From Arthrobacter terricola (GTDB lineage Bacteria; Actinomycetota; Actinomycetes; Actinomycetales; Micrococcaceae): a stretch of 47,678 nt of DNA. This document shows positions 8,167-15,898 of the stretch, in pieces. The position numbers and the translations under genes were made by a program. The notes beneath the pieces were generated by a model. The model was not told the DNA's origin, did no database searches, and saw nothing but the letters and a program-made list of their open reading frames with translations. Where the stretch lies: assembly GCF_004354015.1 (NCBI RefSeq), contig NZ_SMRU01000035.1, positions 1 through 47,678 on the forward strand, read 5' to 3'. The first letter of the stretch is position 1, and every line of letters starts with the position of its first letter.

Positions 8167-8574
8167 CCCGGTGCCTTTTTCACCGCCGGCAGGGTCGTGG
8201 ATGCCCGACTGGTCCATGCTGAGGCTCTGGATGAGTCCGGTCAGCCGGCCGATCTCCTGCCGGGTCTCCTCCCACCGGCGGTAGGCCGCCGCAAGCTCAG
8301 CCAGATACTGCTGCTTCAGGGCTTCGTTCCGGTCGGCGTCAGGGTCGGCCAGCAAGGCAGCGATCGGCACATCGAGCACCGCGGCCACGGCGACCGCTTC
8401 GTCGAGGCGCACGGCCCGGGTCTGCTGCTCGATGCGTGTCACTGCCGATGGATCGACGTTGCTGTCCAGGACCTGGGCCATCCGGCGCGCGAGCTCGGCC
8501 TGACTGATCTTCCGGCGTTCCCGTTCGGTCCGCAGCCGGCGGGCAAAGATGTCGGAAGGCAGTGGAGTTGGCAT
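8161..8574 (-). CDS. XRE-family helix-turn-helix regulator
   Basis: A 137-residue protein with an N-terminal lambda-repressor-type HTH at about residues 6-65 (RRLRTERERRKISQAELARR, with the second helix at ISQAELARRM and recognition region DPSAVTRIEQ), followed by a helical C-terminal tail. It resembles small repressors of integrative elements. The start chosen is ATG 8574, preceded by GGAAAG with a 7-base spacer; a GTG at 8637 would add 21 residues but would place the palindrome at 8621-8635 inside the gene. It is convergent with, and overlaps by 6 bp, the endonuclease ORF, and is divergent from the conjugation operon. It is the best candidate in the window to bind the repeated operator-like motifs. 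Confidence 0.85.
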   Translation of the reverse strand: MPTPLPSDIFARRLRTERERRKISQAELARRMAQVLDSNVDPSAVTRIEQQTRAVRLDEAVAVAAVLDVPIAALLADPDADRNEALKQQYLAELAAAYRRWEETRQEIGRLTGLIQSLSMDQSGIHDPAGGEKGTGS

Positions 8575-8620
8575 CGTGCGGCTTTCCGCTTTCGGTGGTG
8601 ACTGAGGGCTCTCGCCCATG

Positions 8621-8635
8621 GTGCGCATTACGCAC
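8621..8635. promoter_or_regulatory. Perfect palindrome upstream of the XRE gene
   Basis: GTGCG CATTA CGCAC, two perfect 5-bp arms around a 5-bp centre, lying 47 bp upstream of the chosen XRE start and in the divergent gap. Position and symmetry suit an autoregulatory operator for the XRE protein. No second copy was noticed at the other transfer promoters. Confidence 0.4.
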
Positions 8636-8737
8636 ACTATCCGATCTTATCTGCGGAATCCACAGGACGGGCCCCGTCGGGCAGGCACTTTTCCTCCCGC
8701 TTCGCCCGGAATGGATAACGCGCCAGGGTCCCGAATC

Positions 8738-8800
8738 AATGGTTTTTCAAGTTATCTATCGATAGACTATTCGAATAAGAGTCATTGATGTGCCCGGGAC
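8738..8800 (+). promoter_or_regulatory. AT-rich promoter/operator region of the transfer operon
   Basis: A sharply AT-rich patch in otherwise GC-rich DNA. It contains the palindrome TCTATCGATAGA at 8755-8766, the symmetric core TATTCGAATA just after it, an AGAGTCAT box at 8778-8785 and ATTGATGTGCCCGGG at 8784-8798. The palindrome recurs at 27240-27251 before the RNA polymerase gene, and the last box recurs with one change at 14268-14282. The downstream gene starts at 8838. Confidence 0.55.
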
Positions 8801-8837
8801 CGTCCGGACGAGCGGGATGACCACGAGGAGAACAGCG

Positions 8838-9257
8838 ATGAATCCGATCACCGAGTCCGCCATGCGCTCACTCATTGATGCGCAGGCGGCAGTTCCGCCG
8901 CCCGGACTGCGGGCTGTGAGTGCGGCCTGGGACCTGAGGTCGTTTTTCGAGAACGCGAAGACCTACGTCCAGGGCATCGGCGGCGGCCTGCTCATGCTCA
9001 TGGGCGCGGTAGGCCTGGTCTGGGGCGGCGTCCTGCTCATCAAGAAGCTCCTGGGCGGCCAGCAGCACGGCGGCCAGCACGGCTGGACCCAGATCATCAT
9101 GCTGATCCTGGTCGGCGGCGCACTCGGCACGGGCGGCTGGACGCTGGTCAGCACCGTGGGCTCGGGCGGCCAGACCACCATCCAGGAGCTCGGCGGCGGC
9201 ACGGTCATCATCCAGCCCTGGAACGGCGATGCCGGACACGGAATTCCGACGCGCTGA
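8838..9257 (+). CDS. Small two-helix membrane protein, first gene of the transfer operon
   Basis: A 139-residue protein with an N-terminal hydrophilic stretch, two hydrophobic helices at about residues 46-72 and 84-106, and a short loop rich in Gly, Gln and His between them. The architecture recalls the small VirB2/TrbC-like or TcpD-like membrane subunits of type IV secretion systems, but no diagnostic motif is visible and the assignment is by size, topology and position. ATG 8838 follows GAGGAG at 8825-8830 and is preferred to a GTG at 8790 that lies inside the conserved promoter box. It is followed after 76 bp by a membrane-anchored protein. Confidence 0.75.
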   Translation: MNPITESAMRSLIDAQAAVPPPGLRAVSAAWDLRSFFENAKTYVQGIGGGLLMLMGAVGLVWGGVLLIKKLLGGQQHGGQHGWTQIIMLILVGGALGTGGWTLVSTVGSGGQTTIQELGGGTVIIQPWNGDAGHGIPTR

Positions 9258-9333
9258 GCTTCACCGGCCCCGGCACTCAACCGGCGACACGACGTGATCC
9301 GGGAGCAGCCGGACGACAGACACGGGACACATT

Positions 9334-10650
9334 ATGGGTTTCAAGACCAGGCTCACCACATTCATGCGGGCCACCAGGCTCGACTCCCATCACGCCATTG
9401 AGCGCTTCGGGATCTTTTTCGGCGTGCTGATGCTCAGCGGCGTACTCGTGGTGGGCGCGGCCGGATTTTCGGCGTTTACCGCGGGTCAGGACAAGCTGGC
9501 CGGCACCGCACTGTGGACCACGAAATTCACGACCTCGAAGACGCGGCTTTCCGGCACCGTCGACGGCGTCTACCTCAGCGATTCCAGGACCCGGGCGCTG
9601 ATCGTCATGCACTTCGACCCGCAGGCGAAAATCTCCTACAACGCCGCCGACTACCAGGCTTTTCTTCTCGGCTCCGATGAGAAGCTGAGGACGTCCAGGG
9701 TTCAGACGCCTGACATCACGGGCTCTTTCCACGTCTTCGGCTCGACCGGCTACGTCGCCGTCATGCTGGAAAGCCCGGCACCGTTCCAGCAGCAGATCCT
9801 GAACCTGACCGTCCGCGCCAAGGCCGAGCTGACCTTTGCCCAGCAACAGCAGGCCGGGGCCACCCAGGACCAGGTGGTCGGGGATGCGAGCTTCACGAGG
9901 TTCGACCAGTGGCGGGTGTTCGCCAATCCGGGCGCCGCGCAGGCGACGACACTGCCCTCGCTGGACGCGCCGGCCTTTGATCCGGCCCGGGCCTACTACG
10001 ACGTCGTGATTAAACCCCAGGAGACCGCGGCGAGGGCGGAACTCGACCGGCAGCTGGCCCTGATGCGCAGCGACCTGACGCAGATCAACACGTACACGGG
10101 CGAACTGGCCACGACGAAGGTCGACGGTGTCTCGCTGCTTCCGCCGGCCGTTCCTGACGCCATCTCGGGCGACACCGTCACCGGCAGCACGGCGGCCGAG
10201 TCCACAACCGGGCAGTCGACGCTGGCGCTGAACACCAGGACGGTTGTTCCTGGCGGTTTCGATTTCAACTGGCGGGACGGCGACGTCTTGAGCGGCTATC
10301 TCGGCAGGATCATGCCGAGCGGGCAGAGCAGTTGGCTTGGCTATCTCCAGCAGCAGTCCACCGCTGGAGCGGACACCGCGGCCAACGCGTCGAACCAGAT
10401 CAACAGCATGGCCTGGAAACTCTCCAACGGCAGGAGCTTGGCCAACGACTACAGGAGTTCGGACGTGACCATGCGCCCCTTGACGACGCTGATGAACAAC
10501 CTGTCGCAGGCATACCAGGGGTACTACGCGGACAAGCGGAAATACGAGTCGGACGATCTGCTGGCCCTGCTCAACCTCGAGGTGAACCTGCTCAACGTGC
10601 GCAGCGGAAGCAGCGCCAACTCCGACCACTTCCTGACGACGTTCCACTGA
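9334..10650 (+). CDS. Membrane-anchored extracytoplasmic transfer protein, function unknown
   Basis: A 438-residue protein with one transmembrane helix near residues 25-50 and a long extracytoplasmic part with no Cys. The body begins with a beta-rich region (about 70-170: VDGVYLSDSRTRALIVMHFD) and ends in helical segments (about 330-438). I do not recognise a family. Its place between the two-helix membrane protein and the wall hydrolase, and the short spacings, suggest a structural part of the mating channel that lies outside the membrane. ATG 9334 is used; the upstream 76 bp has no terminator. Confidence 0.75.
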   Translation: MGFKTRLTTFMRATRLDSHHAIERFGIFFGVLMLSGVLVVGAAGFSAFTAGQDKLAGTALWTTKFTTSKTRLSGTVDGVYLSDSRTRALIVMHFDPQAKISYNAADYQAFLLGSDEKLRTSRVQTPDITGSFHVFGSTGYVAVMLESPAPFQQQILNLTVRAKAELTFAQQQQAGATQDQVVGDASFTRFDQWRVFANPGAAQATTLPSLDAPAFDPARAYYDVVIKPQETAARAELDRQLALMRSDLTQINTYTGELATTKVDGVSLLPPAVPDAISGDTVTGSTAAESTTGQSTLALNTRTVVPGGFDFNWRDGDVLSGYLGRIMPSGQSSWLGYLQQQSTAGADTAANASNQINSMAWKLSNGRSLANDYRSSDVTMRPLTTLMNNLSQAYQGYYADKRKYESDDLLALLNLEVNLLNVRSGSSANSDHFLTTFH

Positions 10651-10678
10651 CCGCTCCGGACCCGGGAAAGGACGAGGA

Positions 10679-12550
10679 ATGGCTGATCTCCAGGACCCGG
10701 TGAATGCCGCAGGCGTGAAGAAAGTTGCCGCGGCCGCTGTCCAAGGAGCGGGCGAAGGTGCGATGAAGGGCGGCGCAGCAGGGGCGGCGGCCGGCGCCAC
10801 CATGACGGGAGGCCTGGAGGCAGCCAGGCAGCTTGCCGCGAACAAGGATGACGTCAGGGAGAAGTCCGGTCCGCACACCTGCGACACCACGGCCCACCGG
10901 CTCGGTGCCGGCGGAACGAGCTTCGAGAGGACACCGGACGCCCATGGTGCCGCCGGGGCCGGGAACGAATTCGGCGGCGGGAAACCCGCCGGTGATCCGG
11001 GCAGGAAGATTGCCGCCGCTGGTGCGGCAGCTGCTGCTCCCCCGGCATCCGGACTGCTGTTGCTGATCCTTTTCCTGCAATGGCTCAAGTCGCTCTTCTT
11101 CGCCCTGCTCGGGTACCTTCTCTCCTTCCTGGCCATGATGCTTCAGTGGGCCTTCTCCCTCGGCGCTGCGATCGTGAACGCGGTCAAGGCACCCTTTGCA
11201 GCGATCGGGGCCGGCATCGCCAAAGGCGTCGCGTTCATCACCGGCGGCTCCGTGGCGCTTTCCGCCACGGCCGCGACCGTGACCGGTGCGGCAGTGTCCG
11301 GTGTGACGGTGTTCTCGTTGCTCGGCGGCCTGATCGGCGTTGTCAGCACGTCGATCGCTGCGAACGACGATCCGTTGGCCGGCACATGCGGGGCGGTCAA
11401 CGTCTCCACCGTGAGCTCCGGTCCCGACACTGGTCCAGCCACACCGGACAGCGAGAAGAACGCCCGGGAGGTCTGGTCGGTCCTGAAGAGGCAGGGGATG
11501 CCCGACGAAAACATCGCGGGAATCCTCGGCAACTGGACCCAGGAGTCGGGCATCGACCCGGGCAGTGTCCAGGGCTTCCCCGCTGGCATGGCCCTGATGA
11601 CGGATGCGAAGAAGGCCGCGGCGCAAAACACGGACAACGGCATCGGGCTGGGCCAGTGGACCGGTGCCCGGAACACCCTGCTGCGCAACTACGCCCGGGC
11701 CAGGAACACCGACTGGTGGAACCTGGGCCTGCAGCTGGCGTTCATGGCGGACCCGCACGGCGACAGCGCCGGCGACGTCACGGTCTTCACGTCGATGATC
11801 AGCACCTCACAGGGCACCCCCGCGGCGGCCGCACGGTACTTCCACGACAGCTGGGAACGCTCGGCCGATGATGCAGCGGGAGTGGCACGCCGCGGCGCCA
11901 TGGCCGAACAGTGGTACGCGACGATGTCCGGCTGGCACCTGAACGGCACCACCGTCGACAGCACCGTCGGCGATTTCGTTTCCGGGGCGGCCCGGACGGT
12001 GGGCGCCTTGTTCACGCCGGGCAGCTGCACGGATACGAACGGCACCGCGACGACGACCATCACCCCGACGAGCGGCGGCATGTCCGAGGAGCAGGCCCGG
12101 CAGCTGATCGACCTGTACAACCGGGAAGGCGACAAATTCCTCGATGCCCGGTACGGCGACCAGGGCGGCCCCGGTTCGTGCGGCAGCAACCACGCCGAGA
12201 ACTGTGTCAGCTTTTCGACGTACTGGTTGAACAAGTACACGACCTTCCAGGCGTTCCCGGGCGGCGACGGCATCAGGACGGCGTATGCCGTCGCGGAGCA
12301 GACCGGCAAGCAGATGTCCCCGACACCGACGCCGTATTCGGTGGGATCGGGCCCCGGTACGGGCGACGCAGGCCACACGCTGGTCGTGCTCGGTGTCCAA
12401 GGCGACAAGGTCATCCTCGGCGAGGCGGGCTACTGCGCCTTCATGGGCCGGGTCCGCATAGACAGTGCCGCACGGATGAGGTCCCAGGGGTGGATGTTCG
12501 TCCCCATGCAGGATGCGCTGCTGCCAAACGGACAGGCCACCGCACGATGA
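10679..12550 (+). CDS. Membrane-bound peptidoglycan hydrolase: lysozyme-like + CHAP domains
   Basis: A 623-residue protein. Residues about 1-115 are Ala/Gly-rich and soluble, about 118-240 form several hydrophobic helices, about 255-400 match the phage-tail-lysozyme (Phage_lysozyme2) domain, with Glu289 in NWTQESG as the expected catalytic acid and GIGLGQWTG after it, and about 470-610 form a CHAP amidase/peptidase domain with Cys509 in ENCVSFSTYW and His566 in GHTLVVLG. It would open the cell wall for the conjugation channel, the role played by VirB1/TcpG/Orf14-type enzymes in Gram-positive systems. The many membrane helices fused in front are more than a simple anchor needs and might also supply a VirB6-like channel part (inference). 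Its stop overlaps an ATG at 12547, but the next gene probably starts at 12568. Confidence 0.85.
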   Translation: MADLQDPVNAAGVKKVAAAAVQGAGEGAMKGGAAGAAAGATMTGGLEAARQLAANKDDVREKSGPHTCDTTAHRLGAGGTSFERTPDAHGAAGAGNEFGGGKPAGDPGRKIAAAGAAAAAPPASGLLLLILFLQWLKSLFFALLGYLLSFLAMMLQWAFSLGAAIVNAVKAPFAAIGAGIAKGVAFITGGSVALSATAATVTGAAVSGVTVFSLLGGLIGVVSTSIAANDDPLAGTCGAVNVSTVSSGPDTGPATPDSEKNAREVWSVLKRQGMPDENIAGILGNWTQESGIDPGSVQGFPAGMALMTDAKKAAAQNTDNGIGLGQWTGARNTLLRNYARARNTDWWNLGLQLAFMADPHGDSAGDVTVFTSMISTSQGTPAAAARYFHDSWERSADDAAGVARRGAMAEQWYATMSGWHLNGTTVDSTVGDFVSGAARTVGALFTPGSCTDTNGTATTTITPTSGGMSEEQARQLIDLYNREGDKFLDARYGDQGGPGSCGSNHAENCVSFSTYWLNKYTTFQAFPGGDGIRTAYAVAEQTGKQMSPTPTPYSVGSGPGTGDAGHTLVVLGVQGDKVILGEAGYCAFMGRVRIDSAARMRSQGWMFVPMQDALLPNGQATAR

Positions 12551-12567
12551 CGCCGGAAAGGAACCGC

Positions 12568-13509
12568 ATGATCGATGAAAAGACCGACGTGACAACCAAC
12601 GGTGACCCTGCCGGCGGCACCGCCAAACGGCGGCTGGTCCCGAAGGCCCGGGCGTACACCGGGGAAGAACTCGAGGCCGCCTTCGACTGTTGGGTGGCGG
12701 ACCGCAGCGAGCGGGCCGCCGTGAAGAAGGCGTACCGCACACCTGAGGCCACCAGCCGGACTTTCCGGCGGACTGTTGCCGCCGTCGTCGGAGTGGTCCT
12801 GCTGGGCACAGCCGTCTTCAGCAATCTCGCCGGAACGTCATACGAGAAGGAATACGACGCAAACCTCGCCGCAATCGGGGAGCTGCAGCAGGCCGCCGCC
12901 CCGGAGCCGGCAGGTACCTCGAAGGCTGTCGACGGACAGGCCGTCGCAGCACTCACAGAGCGTGCCGCCGGCCAGGCGCAGAAGGTTGCGGACGGGCAGA
13001 ACCGGTTCGCGACGCTCTACCTCGCTGCCACCACCGCACCGGACACCGGAAACGGAACACCCGCCACGGCGGACCTGGACGCCGCCGGGCACCGCAGGGA
13101 TCTCGCGCAGTACTGGGATCCGGCGTCGTTGACCGTCGCGGAGCCACTGGCCTACCAGTGGACCACGGCCCCGGTCCTCGATGCCGGACGGATCGATCCC
13201 CGGTTTCCGTGGTACGTCCGGTACGACGGGCTGAAGGCATCGGACCCGACGGGCTACATGTGGTCCGTCGATGCCGTGATGCCCGACCTGTCATCGCCCA
13301 CCACGGCGCAGGTGGTCTGGGCCAACAAGGAGCGCAACGGCACGGTCCTGGCCTGGGCCACTGCGGCATACACGGACGCAACGCGGAAGTTCAGCCGCCT
13401 GTCACTCGTGGTGACGGCCGAAGGAGCACGCCACCTGCCGATGACGGCAGCGGCGCTCGCGGACCAGGTGCCCGGGCTGTCCAATGTAAACGGAACGGGG
13501 ACCAAATGA
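12568..13509 (+). CDS. VirB8/TcpC-like bitopic transfer protein
   Basis: A 313-residue protein with a cytoplasmic N-terminus of about 65 residues, one transmembrane helix at about 68-88, a helical stalk, and an outer domain of about 170 residues. This topology and the outer-domain pattern (a Trp/Tyr-rich sheet such as FPWYVRYDGL, then an MWSVDAVMPD strand) fit the NTF2-like VirB8/TcpC scaffold proteins of mating channels, but no signature proves it. ATG 12568 follows GGAAAGGA; the overlapping ATG 12547 has no such site. The stop overlaps the start of the next, similarly built gene. Confidence 0.7.
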   Translation: MIDEKTDVTTNGDPAGGTAKRRLVPKARAYTGEELEAAFDCWVADRSERAAVKKAYRTPEATSRTFRRTVAAVVGVVLLGTAVFSNLAGTSYEKEYDANLAAIGELQQAAAPEPAGTSKAVDGQAVAALTERAAGQAQKVADGQNRFATLYLAATTAPDTGNGTPATADLDAAGHRRDLAQYWDPASLTVAEPLAYQWTTAPVLDAGRIDPRFPWYVRYDGLKASDPTGYMWSVDAVMPDLSSPTTAQVVWANKERNGTVLAWATAAYTDATRKFSRLSLVVTAEGARHLPMTAAALADQVPGLSNVNGTGTK

Positions 13510-14219
13510 TGCCACCGACCAAACAGCCACGGGATTCCGGAACCCGGTCCACGAACCGATGGCTGGCCGCCTTCGGGGCCCTGACCCTCGTCGCTGTCAC
13601 GCTCGCCGGAACGAACTACGCAGCCCACGCCAGGACCCTCGCCACACAGCAGGCACAGATCACGCAGCTGACAAACGACTCCGCGAAACAAAGCCTCCAG
13701 GCAGCTGCTGGGACCGCCAGGAGCGTGCAGGACGGACTGGGCATTAGCCCGGACCGGGTGTCGACGGACACCGCCATCATCACGCAGTTGCTGTCCACGG
13801 CCTTCACCTGGAACTCCGGGGAAAGCTACGGGGAATCCCGCGAGGCGGTCAAAGCCCGGTACGACCTGGCGGAAGGCAGCCGGTTCCTCACCACCTTCAT
13901 GCCGCCGGCGGGCTTCAACCAGGACAAGACCGGCAGGAAGTACTACTACATCGACGCCGCGGGATTGTCATCGAACGTCGGTGGCAACGTCGATGTCGAC
14001 GTCGTCGAAATAGCAGGCACCAGCTACCGGTACGCCGTGATGGCGGACCTGGTCATCAGCGGGACCCCCACCTCATCGACCAGCGGTGCAGGGCAGACGA
14101 AGGGCACCACGGCCTCCGTCACCCGCCGGATGCTGCTTTACGTCACGGTCGCGGCGGACGGCACGGTGTCCGAGCTGACGGGGTACCCCGCGTCCGGAGA
14201 CACCCGGACATCCCCTTGA
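13506..14219 (+). CDS. Second VirB8-like bitopic transfer protein
   Basis: A 237-residue protein with a short cytoplasmic N-terminus, a transmembrane helix at about residues 18-38, a short coiled segment (about 42-62) and an outer alpha/beta domain ending in strand pairs (RRMLLYVTVAADGTV). It has the same plan as the preceding gene and overlaps it by 4 bp (ATGA), so the two are probably coupled and their products may form a mixed scaffold. Its own stop overlaps the TGAGTCA box that opens the next promoter region. Family assignment is inferred from topology and context. Confidence 0.7.
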   Translation: MMPPTKQPRDSGTRSTNRWLAAFGALTLVAVTLAGTNYAAHARTLATQQAQITQLTNDSAKQSLQAAAGTARSVQDGLGISPDRVSTDTAIITQLLSTAFTWNSGESYGESREAVKARYDLAEGSRFLTTFMPPAGFNQDKTGRKYYYIDAAGLSSNVGGNVDVDVVEIAGTSYRYAVMADLVISGTPTSSTSGAGQTKGTTASVTRRMLLYVTVAADGTVSELTGYPASGDTRTSP

Positions 14220-14285
14220 GTCAACAGGTCTTGTTACTCATGTCTTGAATCATCTCTTGATACAGTTATTGATATGCCCGGGCGG
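14217..14285 (+). promoter_or_regulatory. AT-rich promoter region before the second transfer block
   Basis: Contains TGAGTCA at 14217-14223 facing TTACTCA at 14234-14240 (inverted TGAGT/ACTCA), then an AT-rich stretch and the 15-bp box ATTGATATGCCCGGG at 14268-14282, which differs by one base from the box at 8784-8798. The shared box lies at nearly the same distance from the two downstream starts (8838 and 14331). Confidence 0.5.
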
Positions 14286-14330
14286 AACCAATGGCACGCT
14301 CAGGAGCCGGACCGGCAGGAGGCCAGACAG

Positions 14331-14816
14331 ATGGCGGCAATGACAGCACGCACGATGAAGCCGCGGCTGAAAGCGGACGGTACCGCTTCCAGGGACAAGA
14401 ACCCTGTGCGGGCCGTGGCCGCCTCCGTGTGGGGCAGGCTCATGAACAGCGCGCGGGCGTTCGTCCGGGCCGCAGTGATCCGGCTGGCCACGCTCCTTGC
14501 GGCCTACGTGCTCGTGTTCAGCACGGCGTTCGGCGTCATCCCGATGATCGGCATGTTCCTGCACCAGCAGAGCGGTGCCGACGACGGTGAACTGACCTTT
14601 GACGGGGTCCTTGCCGTGTGGGTTGTGCCCTTCGTCTTCGTCGTCGGGGTCTTGTTCGTCGCTGAAACCGCGATCCTGCGCTGGCTGTGGCGTGCGGGCA
14701 GCCGCCGGATCGACGCCTTCAGAACGGTCCACCGCCCAGGGACGCCGGATGCCTCCGGCGATGGAAAGCCGGTGCGTGCCGGTGGAACACCCCGGACGAA
14801 GACCGCCAGGAAGTAA
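14331..14816 (+). CDS. Small membrane protein with two helices, transfer operon
   Basis: A 161-residue protein with a basic N-terminus, two hydrophobic segments at about residues 45-75 and 87-112, and a basic C-terminal tail. ATG 14331 is preceded by AGGAGG at 14317-14322 with an 8-base spacer, so it is preferred to the ATG at 14274 that forms part of the conserved promoter box. I do not recognise a family; by topology it could be a VirB3- or TcpE-like inner-membrane subunit, but this is only a possibility. It is followed after 11 bp by the next gene. Confidence 0.7.
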   Translation: MAAMTARTMKPRLKADGTASRDKNPVRAVAASVWGRLMNSARAFVRAAVIRLATLLAAYVLVFSTAFGVIPMIGMFLHQQSGADDGELTFDGVLAVWVVPFVFVVGVLFVAETAILRWLWRAGSRRIDAFRTVHRPGTPDASGDGKPVRAGGTPRTKTARK

Positions 14817-14827
14817 GCGGGGGGTCC

Positions 14828-15877
14828 ATGATGAGAATCGCAGGACTGGCCATGAACGATGTCTGGGCCCATCGCGTGCTGCGGGAACGCGGGGTGGAGA
14901 CAGAACTGATCGAGGGCGCCCCTGCAGAGGTAGCGGTGCTCGTCGAAACGCTGCAACTGGCGCATCACGGACCCGGGAAGAACTACCGGCCGTATCTCCA
15001 CCTGCACGGCGAGCTGCGCTCGGTGCGGCCGCACGGGCAGCTCCCCCACGGTGTCGACGAAGTGCTGTTCCCGCCGGGCGGCGGCGACATCGTGGACGGC
15101 TACTACGAGTTCGACGACGTCCAGCTGGCCGAACTGACGAGGAAGGGCTACTTCTCCCCCGGGTTCACCGTGCCTGAACAGGTGGCCGGGATCGAATGGA
15201 GCCTGCCGGCAACGGTCGACGCGCTCGTGTTGGCGCCGGCCGGACCGTCCGGGAACATCTCGGGGACGTCTGCGGATGTCCCTGACATTCCCGTCGTGTT
15301 CGTCCGGGTGCACAACCTTGGCAATCTCTCCATCGACCTTGAGTCCTCGGGCTACGACCTGATTCCGTACTTCGCTGACCATTCAACGGACAGGATCCGG
15401 CAACAGGAGCAGCAGCCGCTTGAGGAGAACCGGCCTGTCCGCACCGATGCCATCGTGTCGCTGTTCGACGACGCGGATTTCGAGCGGCCTGCCGCGACCG
15501 CCTCCGCGGTGGAGGCCGGACCTGGGACGGCGCGCGATGCCAAGGAAGAGCTGTCCGTGCAGCTCCTGGCCGTCGCCTCCGGGCTGGACGCCGAGGCCGA
15601 GCAGGACCGTCTCTCCCGCGAAGCCCGGAGCGGAACCTTCGAGAACGTCTACCGGGAGCGCATCGCCAGCGCGTTGCACACGAAGGTCGGCAAGGAGGCT
15701 GCGCAGGAACCACGGGAGACCGACCAGTTCGCGCAGGAAGAAAACACCGGCCCTTCACCGGCGGAAAGCACGCCGGTTCAGGGACCAGCCCTTCTCGAGG
15801 AACTGAAGCGGACGGTATCCCGGCGCGCCTCCGAGCTGGAGCGTCACCATGACCACGCGGCGCCCCGTCAGTACTGA
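14828..15877 (+). CDS. Unknown soluble protein upstream of the relaxase
   Basis: A 349-residue protein without membrane helices. The N-terminal 190 residues look globular (alpha/beta, with several His/Tyr and PPGGGD segments); the rest (about 205-349) is acidic, charged and probably extended or helical. No known motif seen. Two adjacent Met codons (14828, 14831) can start it. It ends 21 bp before the relaxase start, so it may be a relaxosome accessory factor; this rests only on position. Confidence 0.7.
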   Translation: MMRIAGLAMNDVWAHRVLRERGVETELIEGAPAEVAVLVETLQLAHHGPGKNYRPYLHLHGELRSVRPHGQLPHGVDEVLFPPGGGDIVDGYYEFDDVQLAELTRKGYFSPGFTVPEQVAGIEWSLPATVDALVLAPAGPSGNISGTSADVPDIPVVFVRVHNLGNLSIDLESSGYDLIPYFADHSTDRIRQQEQQPLEENRPVRTDAIVSLFDDADFERPAATASAVEAGPGTARDAKEELSVQLLAVASGLDAEAEQDRLSREARSGTFENVYRERIASALHTKVGKEAAQEPRETDQFAQEENTGPSPAESTPVQGPALLEELKRTVSRRASELERHHDHAAPRQY

Positions 15878-15898
15878 GCCGGCGAAAGGACGTGCGCG

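Noticed and set aside
9277..11136. A 619-codon minus-strand frame over the transfer genes
   Set aside because: Ala/Pro/Arg-rich shadow of two co-linear genes with good starts and spacing.
14274..14330. ATG 14274 (and GTG 8790) as true starts
   Set aside because: Both lie in the shared ATTGATRTGCCCGGG box, and downstream ATGs at 14331 and 8838 have good ribosome-binding sites. Kept only as a leaderless alternative in the findings.
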